A stretch of 37,947 nt of DNA from a virus, in the IMG/VR virus record IMGVR_UViG_3300046458_000049, positions 1-37,947 of that record. One strand, given 5' to 3'. The first letter of the stretch is position 1. Each line of letters begins with the position of its first letter. The translations under genes and the position numbers were made by a program. Positions 1-7,392 of this stretch are shown here, piece after piece. Below the pieces are notes generated by a model that was given only the letters and a program-made list of their open reading frames with translations, was not told the DNA's origin and made no database searches.

Positions 1-81
1 CCGACTTTTGATATTGATGACATACCGGTAAGTGAATCATTAGAGTTACATGACAAGCCTGTTATTTATCCGGGATTCTGA
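1..81 (+). CDS. 3' end of an unidentified gene (5' end outside window)
   Basis: Frame 1 is open from the first base to a TGA at 79-81 and encodes 26 residues with a protein-like composition (PTFDIDDIPV...KPVIYPGF). The stretch is AT-richer than the genes to its right. An ATG overlaps the stop (TGATG, 79-83) and opens a 25-codon ORF ending at 158, which could be a coupled tiny gene or chance. I do not recognise the fragment; it could be a host or phage gene at the left boundary. The rest of 82-184 shows nothing else I can support. Confidence 0.3.
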   Translation, partial: PTFDIDDIPVSESLELHDKPVIYPGF

Positions 82-184
82 TGCCGTCATACCAGATGAC
101 TTTAATTACACTCGATCCACCGATACCCGCACTTGTCGCAGATGTTCGTGCTGGTTAGGCGCAAGTAGGGTTTGCGTTGGGATC

Positions 185-577
185 TCATAGCGTGGGCCGT
201 TCCGCTGGTAGCTCTGCCATGTGGGCGCGGAGAACGTCGACGATCGTGTTCAGTCCCCGGACAAAGCTGGCGGGCTTGTTCGCCTTGGACTTTTCCAGTC
301 GAGCGAGCAGATCGTTCAGACCCCAGACCGTGTTGACCTGGGCGCCGCAGGACTCAACGATATCCAGGGCGTACTGCTTGCCCATGCGCTGGTGGTACTG
401 GTCGGTGGCCGGTGCGCCCGGCGCCGGGATTGGTGCATAAACCGGCGCCGGTGTTGCATAAATCGTGGGGGATGTTGCATACACCGGGGTTTTTGTTACG
501 CGTGTTGCGGGTTTTGCAACTGGCTGGCGCACAGACGTGCGTGCCCGCGCCAGGGCCTGCTGGGCAAGTAGGTTCAT
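185..577 (-). CDS. Pro/Ala-rich hypothetical phage protein, last gene of the leftward operon
   Basis: This 130-residue protein of unknown function has a low-complexity first half: residues 15-60 are rich in Pro, Ala, Thr, Val and Tyr, with short YATP/VYAP-type repeats. A conserved-looking helical C-terminal part follows (MGKQYALDIVES... to ...LRAHMAEL). Its ATG overlaps the methyltransferase stop as ATGA (574-577), so translation is probably coupled to that gene. No signal peptide or membrane segment is visible. It is the most distal gene of the leftward operon seen here. A methyltransferase accessory role would be a guess from position only. Confidence 0.6.
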   Translation of the reverse strand: MNLLAQQALARARTSVRQPVAKPATRVTKTPVYATSPTIYATPAPVYAPIPAPGAPATDQYHQRMGKQYALDIVESCGAQVNTVWGLNDLLARLEKSKANKPASFVRGLNTIVDVLRAHMAELPAERPTL

Positions 578-2253
578 TGGCTGAGTTCTCGCTGTGAAAC
601 GCTCAGGCCGACAGCGACCGGGCGGACCCAGATCGGCATGCTGCTGAGCATGAAGGTTTCGCCGGCTTCGGCCAGCAACAGGGTGGTGCCCATCACGTCG
701 GCAATTGCACGGGCGGCGTGTGGCGGTACGGCGTTGCCAATGCGTTCGCGCCAGGCCTGATCGCTCAGCCCGTCCAGAATGAGCTGTTCCTCTGGTTCGA
801 CCAGAGACTGGATGGCCGCCATTTCCAGCGTGGTGAAAGGCCGGTGCCAGGTGCCGTCGAGCGAGGTAATCACGCAGGTCAGGCGCTCGTTTGGCGCGGG
901 CATCCGTGGATCGGCCACCGAGAAACGCCCATTGTCGTGGCAGGCGCTGGCCGATATCGCTCCTGCCGGCTGGTCATAACTGACAACGCCGTAGTGCCCA
1001 CCGGTGAGGTACGCATCACCCTTCACCTTGGCCATACCTGGTCGCGGATCCTGAACGGCGAACGCGCCCTGGCCCGTGGTGCTGCCCGCGATAACTGTGC
1101 GGGAAATGCCATCCCATTTGGCCACGTTGTATTTCGCGTGGCCGATGCCTGGATCACGGGGATCAGCAATGCTGAAAGTGCCCTGGCCCGGCGACTTGAT
1201 CCCGATGATTGCGCCGCTGGGCTCGCTCCACCGGCGGATGCCGTACTGCTGGTATTGCAGGGCTCCGGCCGGGCTGCGTGGGTCGGCTACTGAAAAAGCG
1301 CCATTCGTTGGGCTCGATCGGCCGGCGACCGTGCCCATGGAGCCGTTCCATTCGTTGACGCCCAGGTAACCGGCATATGCCTCGGGCACTATGATCAGGT
1401 CTTTCAGGAAGCCATCTTCCACGGTCAGATCGTTCAGGCAGCGCCAGTCCTTGCCCGCTTCGACCAGGGCCAGGCGTACCCAAGTTTTCCACTGCAACGA
1501 AGGGACGCGGTGCATTGGGCCAGCGGCTTCCACGTCGCCAGCCATGGGCATGCGACCCAGGATGCTGCCGACCGACTTTAGGGTTTTTTTCTCCGGCTCA
1601 TACAGGAAGGGCGGAACCTTCTCGACGTGCCTGGCCACCAGCAAGAAGCGCTTGCGGCTCTGGGCCAGACCGCCGATCACGCCACAGTCGTGGGTGGTTT
1701 CGGCGACGGCATAACCGTAGTGGCTCAGCAGCTTGTTGATCTGGTCCAGCAGGTGGCGGCCACGGGTGGCCAGCCGCGGGACATTCTCGAAGACGATCAG
1801 CGACACAGGGTCGTCCTTCCAGGCTTCGCACATCAGCCACACGCAGCGCAGCGTCAGTTCGTTCAGTGCCTGGTACTTCGGGGTCAGGCTCATCGTTTCG
1901 GACAGCAGGCCCGAGGCGCCCTTGCAGGGGCTGGAAATGAACACGGCATCGGGGCGCTCGTTGCCAGCCGCTCGACGGATGTCCTCGGGGGTCGCCTCAC
2001 GCCATTGCGGCGGTGGTTCTTTTTCGTTGAAAGCGACGTACTGGCTACGGGTGAACAGGTCAATCAAGGTGCCCGGCGCGCCGGTCAGCTGCTGAAAGTC
2101 CCGCAGTGCGCCCGGATCAATGTCTATGCCACCAATGCAGCGCCAATGCGCCTGGACGTTGCCAACGACAGGGTTTGACTGATTGAAGCCTTTGCCGCCG
2201 CCACCAACACCGCAGCAAAAATGAAAGTGGTTGAAAGTTCGTTTGAGCAACAT
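574..2253 (-). CDS. DNA cytosine-C5 methyltransferase with internally repeated target region
   Basis: This 559-residue protein is a DNA (cytosine-5) methyltransferase that would methylate phage DNA using S-adenosylmethionine. Visible motifs are a glycine-rich motif I near residues 13-22 (FCCGVGGGGKG), the catalytic Pro-Cys at 109-110 (SSPCKG), ENVP at 156-159 (motif VI), QSRKRF at 198-203 (motif VIII) and GNAVPPHAA near the C-terminus (motif X). The order is typical of Dcm/M.HhaI-type enzymes. Between motifs VIII and X the target-recognition region holds about four degenerate repeats of roughly 45 residues, each ending G-x-F-[SA]-[VI]-x-DPR. No cognate restriction enzyme lies next to it, so an orphan, self-protecting enzyme is likely. 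Start: ATG at 2251-2253 with a weak GGAA upstream. Confidence 0.93.
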   Translation of the reverse strand: MLLKRTFNHFHFCCGVGGGGKGFNQSNPVVGNVQAHWRCIGGIDIDPGALRDFQQLTGAPGTLIDLFTRSQYVAFNEKEPPPQWREATPEDIRRAAGNERPDAVFISSPCKGASGLLSETMSLTPKYQALNELTLRCVWLMCEAWKDDPVSLIVFENVPRLATRGRHLLDQINKLLSHYGYAVAETTHDCGVIGGLAQSRKRFLLVARHVEKVPPFLYEPEKKTLKSVGSILGRMPMAGDVEAAGPMHRVPSLQWKTWVRLALVEAGKDWRCLNDLTVEDGFLKDLIIVPEAYAGYLGVNEWNGSMGTVAGRSSPTNGAFSVADPRSPAGALQYQQYGIRRWSEPSGAIIGIKSPGQGTFSIADPRDPGIGHAKYNVAKWDGISRTVIAGSTTGQGAFAVQDPRPGMAKVKGDAYLTGGHYGVVSYDQPAGAISASACHDNGRFSVADPRMPAPNERLTCVITSLDGTWHRPFTTLEMAAIQSLVEPEEQLILDGLSDQAWRERIGNAVPPHAARAIADVMGTTLLLAEAGETFMLSSMPIWVRPVAVGLSVSQRELSQ

Positions 2254-2361
2254 GCGGTGATTTCCAGGCAGGCGCGGGCCTCCGAAGTCGGTGGCGGTGG
2301 CGCAGTTGAGGGTTATGGGCTATTGCTTGAAGGCCCGGCATGGAGCCGGAATGGAGATGAA

Positions 2362-2589
2362 ATGAGCTATTACGCTGATGTGAATACCGCAAAACCTCAT
2401 TACGACAGTCTTACTCGCTCTGACTTTTGTTTCGAATGTGGCAAGTCAATCGCCGGCGGAGTTGTTCTTTACGACGGATATGTAGAACACCAAGTGGTAA
2501 AAACTATCTCTCTTCACCCGGCTTGTGCTGCGTTGCTTGGCCAGCGATTAATCACAGATGGTTACCCGAATCGCCGTAACAGCTTATAA
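2362..2589 (+). CDS. Small zinc-binding-type protein (CxxC...HxxC)
   Basis: This 75-residue plus-strand ORF faces the minus-strand operon. The ATG at 2362 has a good GGAG (2353-2356) upstream, which favours it over the in-frame ATG at 2221. The protein has a CFECGKS motif and a downstream SLHPACA, so a C-x2-C...H-x2-C set could bind one zinc in a treble-clef or LIM-like fold. The family is not recognised. It overlaps no other gene once the internal start is used, and it sits in the space upstream of the methyltransferase, whose promoter region it would share. A regulatory role is inference only. Confidence 0.6.
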   Translation: MSYYADVNTAKPHYDSLTRSDFCFECGKSIAGGVVLYDGYVEHQVVKTISLHPACAALLGQRLITDGYPNRRNSL

Positions 2590-2594
2590 GCTGT
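2579..2594. other. 16-bp perfect palindrome between convergent genes
   Basis: ACAGCTTATAAGCTGT is a perfect palindrome spanning the stop codon of the small zinc-protein gene. It lies between that gene and the converging PP-loop gene. No T-run follows, so it is a weak terminator candidate at best; a dimeric protein site is the alternative. Confidence 0.3.
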
Positions 2595-2620
2595 GCTAAA
2601 GAGCGATAATCAAGCGCAGC

Positions 2621-3490
2621 TCAGTCACCACAGAAGCACTCGATGGCTTCGTCGCTCTCGGCGAACATGTCGATCTGAATATCTGAGTAGTCGAGCATCT
2701 GCTGGTAGCTGGGCCGATCGAAACGGAACAGGGCACCTTCACCGGTTGTTCCGTTGCTCGACTTGGCGTTCCGCTCCTGCCGAGCCCACCAGTCGCCCTT
2801 GCGTTCTGTCTGGCCCTGATCGCTAGCGATGATCGAGTAGATCTGCTTGGCGCCCTTCAGGAAGCACAAGTCGCAGTTGCCTTCGAGCGTACGGCCGTTG
2901 ATCGTCGTCAGCATCAGGTCAAAAGGCTGCGCCGCCCAGAAGTCAGTGACATCCTGAACGCCGACCCCGGCGTCAGCCAGGGGCATGATCATCGTGGCGT
3001 GCTTACTCTCGCTGGTGCTGCCACGATTGCGGATCTTGGCAACCCGGCGCGGCTCATCGCCGCGAATGCCAGTCATCATGTCCACCGGCTCAACCTCCGT
3101 CGAAAGGCCCAAGCTGCGCAGGTATTTGTGGATGATCCTGATTTTCAGGTCGATGGTGCAGAAGCGGGTGACGGGGTTCGGCAGATAGCTGCGCTTCTTG
3201 ATCAGGGCTTCGAATGGCTCGCCCTGGCGGCTGGCGCTGGCGAAGTCGACTACAGCAAACCCCGCGTCGTCATCTCGGAATTCCAGCCAAGTTATCGGCA
3301 CTCCCCAGCGTTCGGCGCAGTTCTGCACGAAGTCCAGGGTGGCCGGGTGTTCTTTACCGGTGTTGGCGAACAGCACCAGTAGGTCGCTGTGATCCTGGTT
3401 GGCTTCCAGAACCTGGCGCAGCATGTAGGCGCTGGTGCGACCGCCGGAAAAGCTCACGACAGTCTTGCCGCGAAGTAGGTAGTGGCTCAT
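2621..3490 (-). CDS. PP-loop ATPase, phosphoadenosine phosphosulfate reductase family
   Basis: This 289-residue protein of the PAPS-reductase/adenine nucleotide alpha-hydrolase superfamily has an N-terminal PP-loop SFSGGRTSAY (13-22), which binds ATP or a phosphosulfate nucleotide. Conserved-looking NTGKEHP and RFCTID follow. The C-terminal half has a CDLC pair and a terminal CFC, possible ligands for metal or an Fe-S cluster. Such proteins are common in tailed phages and are often annotated as PAPS reductase without proof of that reaction; relatives such as DndC/TtuA/ThiI act in sulfur transfer to nucleic acids. It lies beside a DNA methyltransferase, so a DNA-modification role is plausible but inferred. 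I start at ATG 3490; an in-frame upstream ATG at 3562 adds an unlikely Pro-rich leader. Confidence 0.87.
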   Translation of the reverse strand: MSHYLLRGKTVVSFSGGRTSAYMLRQVLEANQDHSDLLVLFANTGKEHPATLDFVQNCAERWGVPITWLEFRDDDAGFAVVDFASASRQGEPFEALIKKRSYLPNPVTRFCTIDLKIRIIHKYLRSLGLSTEVEPVDMMTGIRGDEPRRVAKIRNRGSTSESKHATMIMPLADAGVGVQDVTDFWAAQPFDLMLTTINGRTLEGNCDLCFLKGAKQIYSIIASDQGQTERKGDWWARQERNAKSSNGTTGEGALFRFDRPSYQQMLDYSDIQIDMFAESDEAIECFCGD

Positions 3491-3592
3491 GACATATCCA
3501 TGCAGCTTGAGGCGAACCGGGCTGGCGGGTGTAGGGGGGGTGAGGTACGCTGCTAGGGCCATACAGGCGTCATGATCAACTCAGGGGCAAAT

Positions 3593-3889
3593 ATGGAAGA
3601 GCTGAGAGCAGAGTTCGCGCGGGCAATTGAAGAGGCTATCCATGAGTGCCACAGGATCCGGTACAGCCCGACCACGTGGGAGAGGATGAACAGGCAGCAT
3701 GGGCCAGTTGAGGCGGCTGTAAGGCTTGTTACCTCAGGAGAGTTCCAGACTGGACTCAAGCGACTACTTGCCGAAAATCGCCCTGAATTAACAGTTGAAT
3801 CACACGTCCTGCAACCGAGATTCGCAACACTATTTGATCGCCAGTTGCGCGAGCTGGCTCAGTGGCGTTTAGATAATGCGCCTCGATAG
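3593..3889 (+). CDS. Hypothetical 98-aa helical protein
   Basis: This plus-strand gene lies divergent from the PP-loop gene. The ATG at 3593 has AGGGG at 3583-3587 and is preferred; an in-frame ATG at 3572 would add seven residues but has a weaker site. The product is charged and mostly helical (EELRAEFARAIEEAIHECHR at the N-terminus), with no signal peptide, membrane segment or catalytic motif I can name. It is followed at a distance of 90 bases by an AT-rich gene on the same strand, and the two may be one inserted cargo unit. Function unknown. Confidence 0.6.
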   Translation: MEELRAEFARAIEEAIHECHRIRYSPTTWERMNRQHGPVEAAVRLVTSGEFQTGLKRLLAENRPELTVESHVLQPRFATLFDRQLRELAQWRLDNAPR

Positions 3890-3979
3890 TTGATAGCCGC
3901 CGCCTCCATGAGGATGATCGAGATTTTGGTTGTCTTTAGGTTTTGCGTGAGAATTTAATGAGACGAAGGAGCGCCCCAT

Positions 3980-4825
3980 TTGACATTTTTTCCTGCAAAA
4001 AACGAGAAAAAGACATTTGAGGATGTCGCGTTATTGGTTGAAGAGACAAAGCTTGTTATAGGGGGAATGGGGATAAATATTGGTGATGGCAGTGCTCTCA
4101 ATAAAGTCTTCCAAGATACTTTTAAGGTTGTAAGCTTGTGGCCAGGAAGCAAAGATAAGATTAGATTTAGTATGCTTTTAAATCTTTTAAATGCAGATAA
4201 AATTTGCTCGGCCATTACAGCTTTGAAAGATGATCCTGCATTGCGTACTCCTTTGAGTCGTATAGCGCGTAGCGATATGAATTTGAATGGAAGAGCAATT
4301 TCAAAGGGCAAGGACGCGCTATGGGAGCTGGTCCTCCTAAGCGTAATTAAAAAAGCTTTAATACATGCGGAGTTAAAAGATCCTCCGGATATAATTTTGG
4401 ATATGGACTTCGGGAAATATTCTATAGCTTGTAAAAAAATTTACTCCGAAAGCAATGTGAATAAGCTGCTTTCTATAGGCGCTAAACAAATAGTTGGATC
4501 AGGTAATAAAGGGATAGTGGCGTTCAATATTGACGAGCTAACGCCCGCCGATTCTATTCTGCAGCTGGCTCAAGGTGATGCCAGTCTGCGTCGGTTGGCT
4601 AAGTTCAATGATGAGTTTATTCAGCGCCATCATTCGCAATTTCTACGATATGTTAAGTCGAAAAAAATAGATGGTGTATTAGTTTCCACGTCTGTTCCGG
4701 CAGATTTGAAAACAGATAGTCGGCGTTTAAATAATCTCACTCAGTACACCTTTTGGACACCAACCGATAAAACTAGCGGCGGGGATAGGCTTCATAAGTT
4801 TGCCCATAGGCTGAACGGAAAATAG
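3980..4825 (+). CDS. AT-rich cargo gene, possible PD-(D/E)XK-fold nuclease-like protein
   Basis: This 281-residue protein starts at TTG 3980, placed by AAGGAG at 3966-3971. The gene is clearly AT-richer than its neighbours and uses A/T-ending codons, a sign of recent transfer. Around residues 113-170 there is a pattern recalling PD-(D/E)XK nuclease cores: ALWEL with E116, PPDIILDMD with D137, then SIACKKIYSE (149-157), where Cys-Lys would replace Glu-x-Lys, and an AKQI helix. The N-terminal part is helical. No membrane segment is seen. It sits as a plus-strand island inside the leftward early operon, the kind of place where phages carry defence or superinfection-exclusion genes. The nuclease call is tentative. 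Confidence 0.72.
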   Translation: MTFFPAKNEKKTFEDVALLVEETKLVIGGMGINIGDGSALNKVFQDTFKVVSLWPGSKDKIRFSMLLNLLNADKICSAITALKDDPALRTPLSRIARSDMNLNGRAISKGKDALWELVLLSVIKKALIHAELKDPPDIILDMDFGKYSIACKKIYSESNVNKLLSIGAKQIVGSGNKGIVAFNIDELTPADSILQLAQGDASLRRLAKFNDEFIQRHHSQFLRYVKSKKIDGVLVSTSVPADLKTDSRRLNNLTQYTFWTPTDKTSGGDRLHKFAHRLNGK

Positions 4826-4942
4826 TTCGATCTTAGGATTCGGGCCGATCTGTGTTTTTCAACTTTCCTCGTCTAGCGTTATCGAACTGATGACCCCGCT
4901 ATGGTGTAGCGGCAGAACGCCACAGATTAAACTCGAGAATAC

Positions 4943-4960
4943 GTGGTCCCGAAGGACCAC
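4943..4960 (-). terminator. Stable hairpin after the DEDDh exonuclease gene
   Basis: Read on the minus strand this is GTGGTCC-TTCG-GGACCAC, a 7-bp stem closed as a C(UUCG)G tetraloop, lying 10 bases past the exonuclease stop. The following sequence (GTATTCTCG) is only a poor U-tract, so termination may be weak or the hairpin may protect the transcript 3' end. Confidence 0.5.
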
Positions 4961-4969
4961 ACCGCTGGA

Positions 4970-5581
4970 TTAAGCCGCCGCTTTAAGCGCCTGCAGCGCA
5001 AAGTAAATCCGTGCACAAGCTTCTGTATCAGGCCGTGCGCGGTGCCCGCCGACCAAGTTTTCGTTATAGAAGTGCTTCAGCGCCTCGGTGACGGTCGGCA
5101 CCTTGAACTGCTTGCCGAAGCCCGCTCGGATCATCTTGTCGGTTGGCGGGCATTTGACGATGTTCTTGCTCGACTGGCAGGTGCAGTAGCTGGGCCCAGC
5201 CTTGAACTCGTCTGCCGCTGTTTCGCCGAAGAAGCGTTTCAGGCCGATCCGCACGATTCGGTCATCGAACGAGACGTTGTGCGCTACCCGCAGGCCTGCA
5301 CGGCGGAACACCTCCATGAAACCCTCCAGAGCTTCGCCCTCGGGGATTCCATGCGCCAGGGCGAATTCAGTGGTGATGCCGTGGATGGCCGCGACGTCAT
5401 CCGGTATCACCCAGCCATCTGGTTTTACCAGGGCCTCGAACGAATCGACCAGTTCACCAGCTGGTGTGTACAGCAGCGCGCATATATCAACGATATGCGG
5501 CTGATCAGGATCATCGCTTGGGGCTTTCCAGTTCGGAAAACCGGTTGTTTCGGTGTCAAATACACAGATCAATTCGGACAT
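4970..5581 (-). CDS. DnaQ-like DEDDh 3'-5' exonuclease
   Basis: This 203-residue RNase-T/DnaQ-superfamily exonuclease would remove nucleotides from DNA 3' ends with two metal ions. Exo I is FDTETTG with D9 and E11. Exo II is AHNVSFDDRI, and Exo III is GGHRARPDTEA, which supplies the His and last Asp of the DEDDh set. The length fits a stand-alone domain such as exonuclease X rather than a polymerase subunit. The gene follows the Rad50-like ATPase with a 63-base gap that holds a hairpin and its own CTGGAG ribosome site. In this operon it probably serves recombination or end processing alongside the ATPase and RecT-like protein. Confidence 0.9.
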   Translation of the reverse strand: MSELICVFDTETTGFPNWKAPSDDPDQPHIVDICALLYTPAGELVDSFEALVKPDGWVIPDDVAAIHGITTEFALAHGIPEGEALEGFMEVFRRAGLRVAHNVSFDDRIVRIGLKRFFGETAADEFKAGPSYCTCQSSKNIVKCPPTDKMIRAGFGKQFKVPTVTEALKHFYNENLVGGHRARPDTEACARIYFALQALKAAA

Positions 5582-5605
5582 TTATATTTTCTCCAGACGA
5601 AAAGA

Positions 5606-5624
5606 AGGCGCCGTGTAGGCGCCT
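5606..5624 (-). terminator. Intercistronic hairpin (attenuator-like)
   Basis: On the minus strand, AGGCGCC-TACAC-GGCGCCT forms a 7-bp GC-rich stem followed by TCTTTTCG. It sits between the ATPase stop and the exonuclease ribosome site (CTGGAG). It could be a leaky terminator or an mRNA-processing point that lowers exonuclease expression. Confidence 0.5.
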
Positions 5625-5644
5625 GTGGGTGTGGCTGACTCGGG

Positions 5645-7387
5645 TTACGCGGATTTCTGTAGCTGTGGCTCGCCCGCGGTGCCGTTGGCGATCCAGACCG
5701 CCTGGATTTCTGGCGGCAGCGTTTTGGGCATTTCTTTAAGCGTGCCGCAGACGACGACGCTTTCCAGTTCGCCGGACTTCGCCAGGGCCAGCAGCATGCC
5801 GATGCACTGGTTCCGGCTGGGCATGTCGAGGACGTCGAAGCGATCCAGTACCAGGGTGTTCAGACCCGACTGCAGGGCGATGGCCAGGCCCAGGAGCGTG
5901 TCAGCACGCCACCGTTCCGATTCCGACAGCAGCATGTACGAACGGTCGTTCGCGGTAATGCTCATGCTGGCGTCGATCTGGACCTTGGCCCAGCCAGCCA
6001 GGGCGGACGCCCGGGCCAGCGTCGAATTGAACGGCTTGAGCGCACCGGCCAGGATCTCGCCGGGGATGCCGTCCGGGGCCAGGGCCTTTTCGATCAAAGT
6101 CCAGGCTTTCACATCTTCATGGTGCCCGGCGGCCTTGATGACGATCTTGTCGGCGTCGTCGAACAGGTTTTTGCGTTCCTGCTTGGCGTTGAATTCAGCG
6201 CGCAACTGGTCGGCCTTCAGGCGCTCGCTGGTAAGAGCGTCCTCGGTTTTCTTGAGCAACGCATCGTCAACGACCTCCACCTGTTCAGCGATGATCGCCG
6301 CCAGGGCTTTTTCAGCGGCCTGCGATTCTGCGACGGCAGCCATGTCGTTCTGCTGGGTGCGCTTGAGCAGTTCAACCGCGCTCTTGGCCTTGTTCACTTC
6401 CAGGGCCAGGTCTGTTTTGGCTTTAACGTCGGCCTTCAGTCCCTGGAAAAGCTCAAGCTTTTTGCCGACGATCTTTAGCGTGGTTCCACAGCTCGGGCAG
6501 TCGCAGCCCTCGGCGCCGACTTCCATTTCCGCCAGCCGGGCCTGCATGTCCTCCAGCTTCGGCTGCCAGTCGGCGATGTCCTTCTCGGTGGCGGCCAGCT
6601 TGGCCTGGCGGCGACCCAGCAGGCCGGCGGTTTCCTCGGCGGCTGCCTTACGGGCTGCATACCCGGCCGAGGCCTCGCGCTTGCTCTCGAGCCCGCCCAG
6701 GAATTTCACACCTTTCTCGATGCTCTCGGTCACGGCTTTATGCTTGGCGAGGATGGCCTCCAGCTCGGCGGCAGTCGGCGCGGTATCTTCGGGGAGCTCG
6801 ACTTGCCAGCCTTCGGCTTTCTCGCTGCCATAGACCTCCCCAGTGACGGCCTTCCAGGCGCCGCGAGCCTCGCTGGCGTTTGCCTTCGCCTGATCCTGGG
6901 CTGCGGCAAAGCCGGACAGCAGCAGGGGCTTGATGGCCTCGACCTTCTTGGCGTCGGCACCCTTGGCCAGCAGCTTTTCAGCCACAACAGCGGGCTTCGC
7001 GCCGGATTTGGTCAGGGCGAACAACAGCGAGCGCTTGGCCTTATCGTCCAGCGCGGAGAAGGCACCAGGGTTCAGCACAAACGGCAGGTATTCGCCGCCG
7101 AGCACGTCGATGCGCTCGCCCTTGCCGCTGGGCAGGGAGAAGCTGCTCGCCGCCCCGTCATGGCCGATGATGATCTGGGCCTTTTTCTGGCCCTCAGTGA
7201 TCAGCATTTTGTAATCACCTTTCTTGGCAACCCGGGCGGCTTCGCCCAGGGCCAGGCCGATTGCCTCTTTCAGCGATGATTTCCCGGCGCCGTTTGCGCC
7301 AAGAATCATCGTGATCGGTGTGTTGAGGGTCAGCTCGGCGTGGTGCAGACCCTGGAAGTTTTCGATGTAAATAGATTCGAGGCGCAT
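5645..7387 (-). CDS. Rad50/RecF-like AAA ATPase with zinc-hook CxxC
   Basis: This 580-residue SMC/Rad50-type ATPase has the N-terminal lead MRLESIYIENFQGLH and Walker A GANGAGKSS (30-38). A long Ala/Lys/Glu-rich coiled-coil arm follows, interrupted near residue 300 by CDCPSCG, a zinc-hook-like CxxC apex. A returning arm leads to a C-terminal head with a signature-like LSESERWRADTLLG and Walker B TLVLDRFDVLD. The family uses ATP to clamp DNA and usually partners a nuclease. No SbcD/Mre11 phosphoesterase is seen here; the adjacent DEDDh exonuclease is the likely partner by position. It is shorter than host SbcC (about 1,000-1,200 aa), as phage versions usually are. It starts 5 bases after the preceding gene's stop, so the two are co-transcribed. 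Confidence 0.87.
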   Translation of the reverse strand: MRLESIYIENFQGLHHAELTLNTPITMILGANGAGKSSLKEAIGLALGEAARVAKKGDYKMLITEGQKKAQIIIGHDGAASSFSLPSGKGERIDVLGGEYLPFVLNPGAFSALDDKAKRSLLFALTKSGAKPAVVAEKLLAKGADAKKVEAIKPLLLSGFAAAQDQAKANASEARGAWKAVTGEVYGSEKAEGWQVELPEDTAPTAAELEAILAKHKAVTESIEKGVKFLGGLESKREASAGYAARKAAAEETAGLLGRRQAKLAATEKDIADWQPKLEDMQARLAEMEVGAEGCDCPSCGTTLKIVGKKLELFQGLKADVKAKTDLALEVNKAKSAVELLKRTQQNDMAAVAESQAAEKALAAIIAEQVEVVDDALLKKTEDALTSERLKADQLRAEFNAKQERKNLFDDADKIVIKAAGHHEDVKAWTLIEKALAPDGIPGEILAGALKPFNSTLARASALAGWAKVQIDASMSITANDRSYMLLSESERWRADTLLGLAIALQSGLNTLVLDRFDVLDMPSRNQCIGMLLALAKSGELESVVVCGTLKEMPKTLPPEIQAVWIANGTAGEPQLQKSA

Positions 7388-7392
7388 GGCGG

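Noticed and set aside
4897-4970. tRNA-like sequence: TGGTGTAGCGGCAGAACG resembles a D-arm and GTGGT...ACCAC a T-arm
   Set aside because: The anticodon stem and acceptor stem do not pair and the T-loop lacks TTCGAAT, so it is at most a degenerate relic; the hairpin part is explained by the UUCG stem after the exonuclease gene.
5625-6833. 402-codon plus-strand ORF opposite the Rad50-like ATPase
   Set aside because: A shadow of a high-GC coding gene on the other strand: Ser/Arg-rich, no domain, fully overlapped by a gene with Walker motifs and zinc hook.
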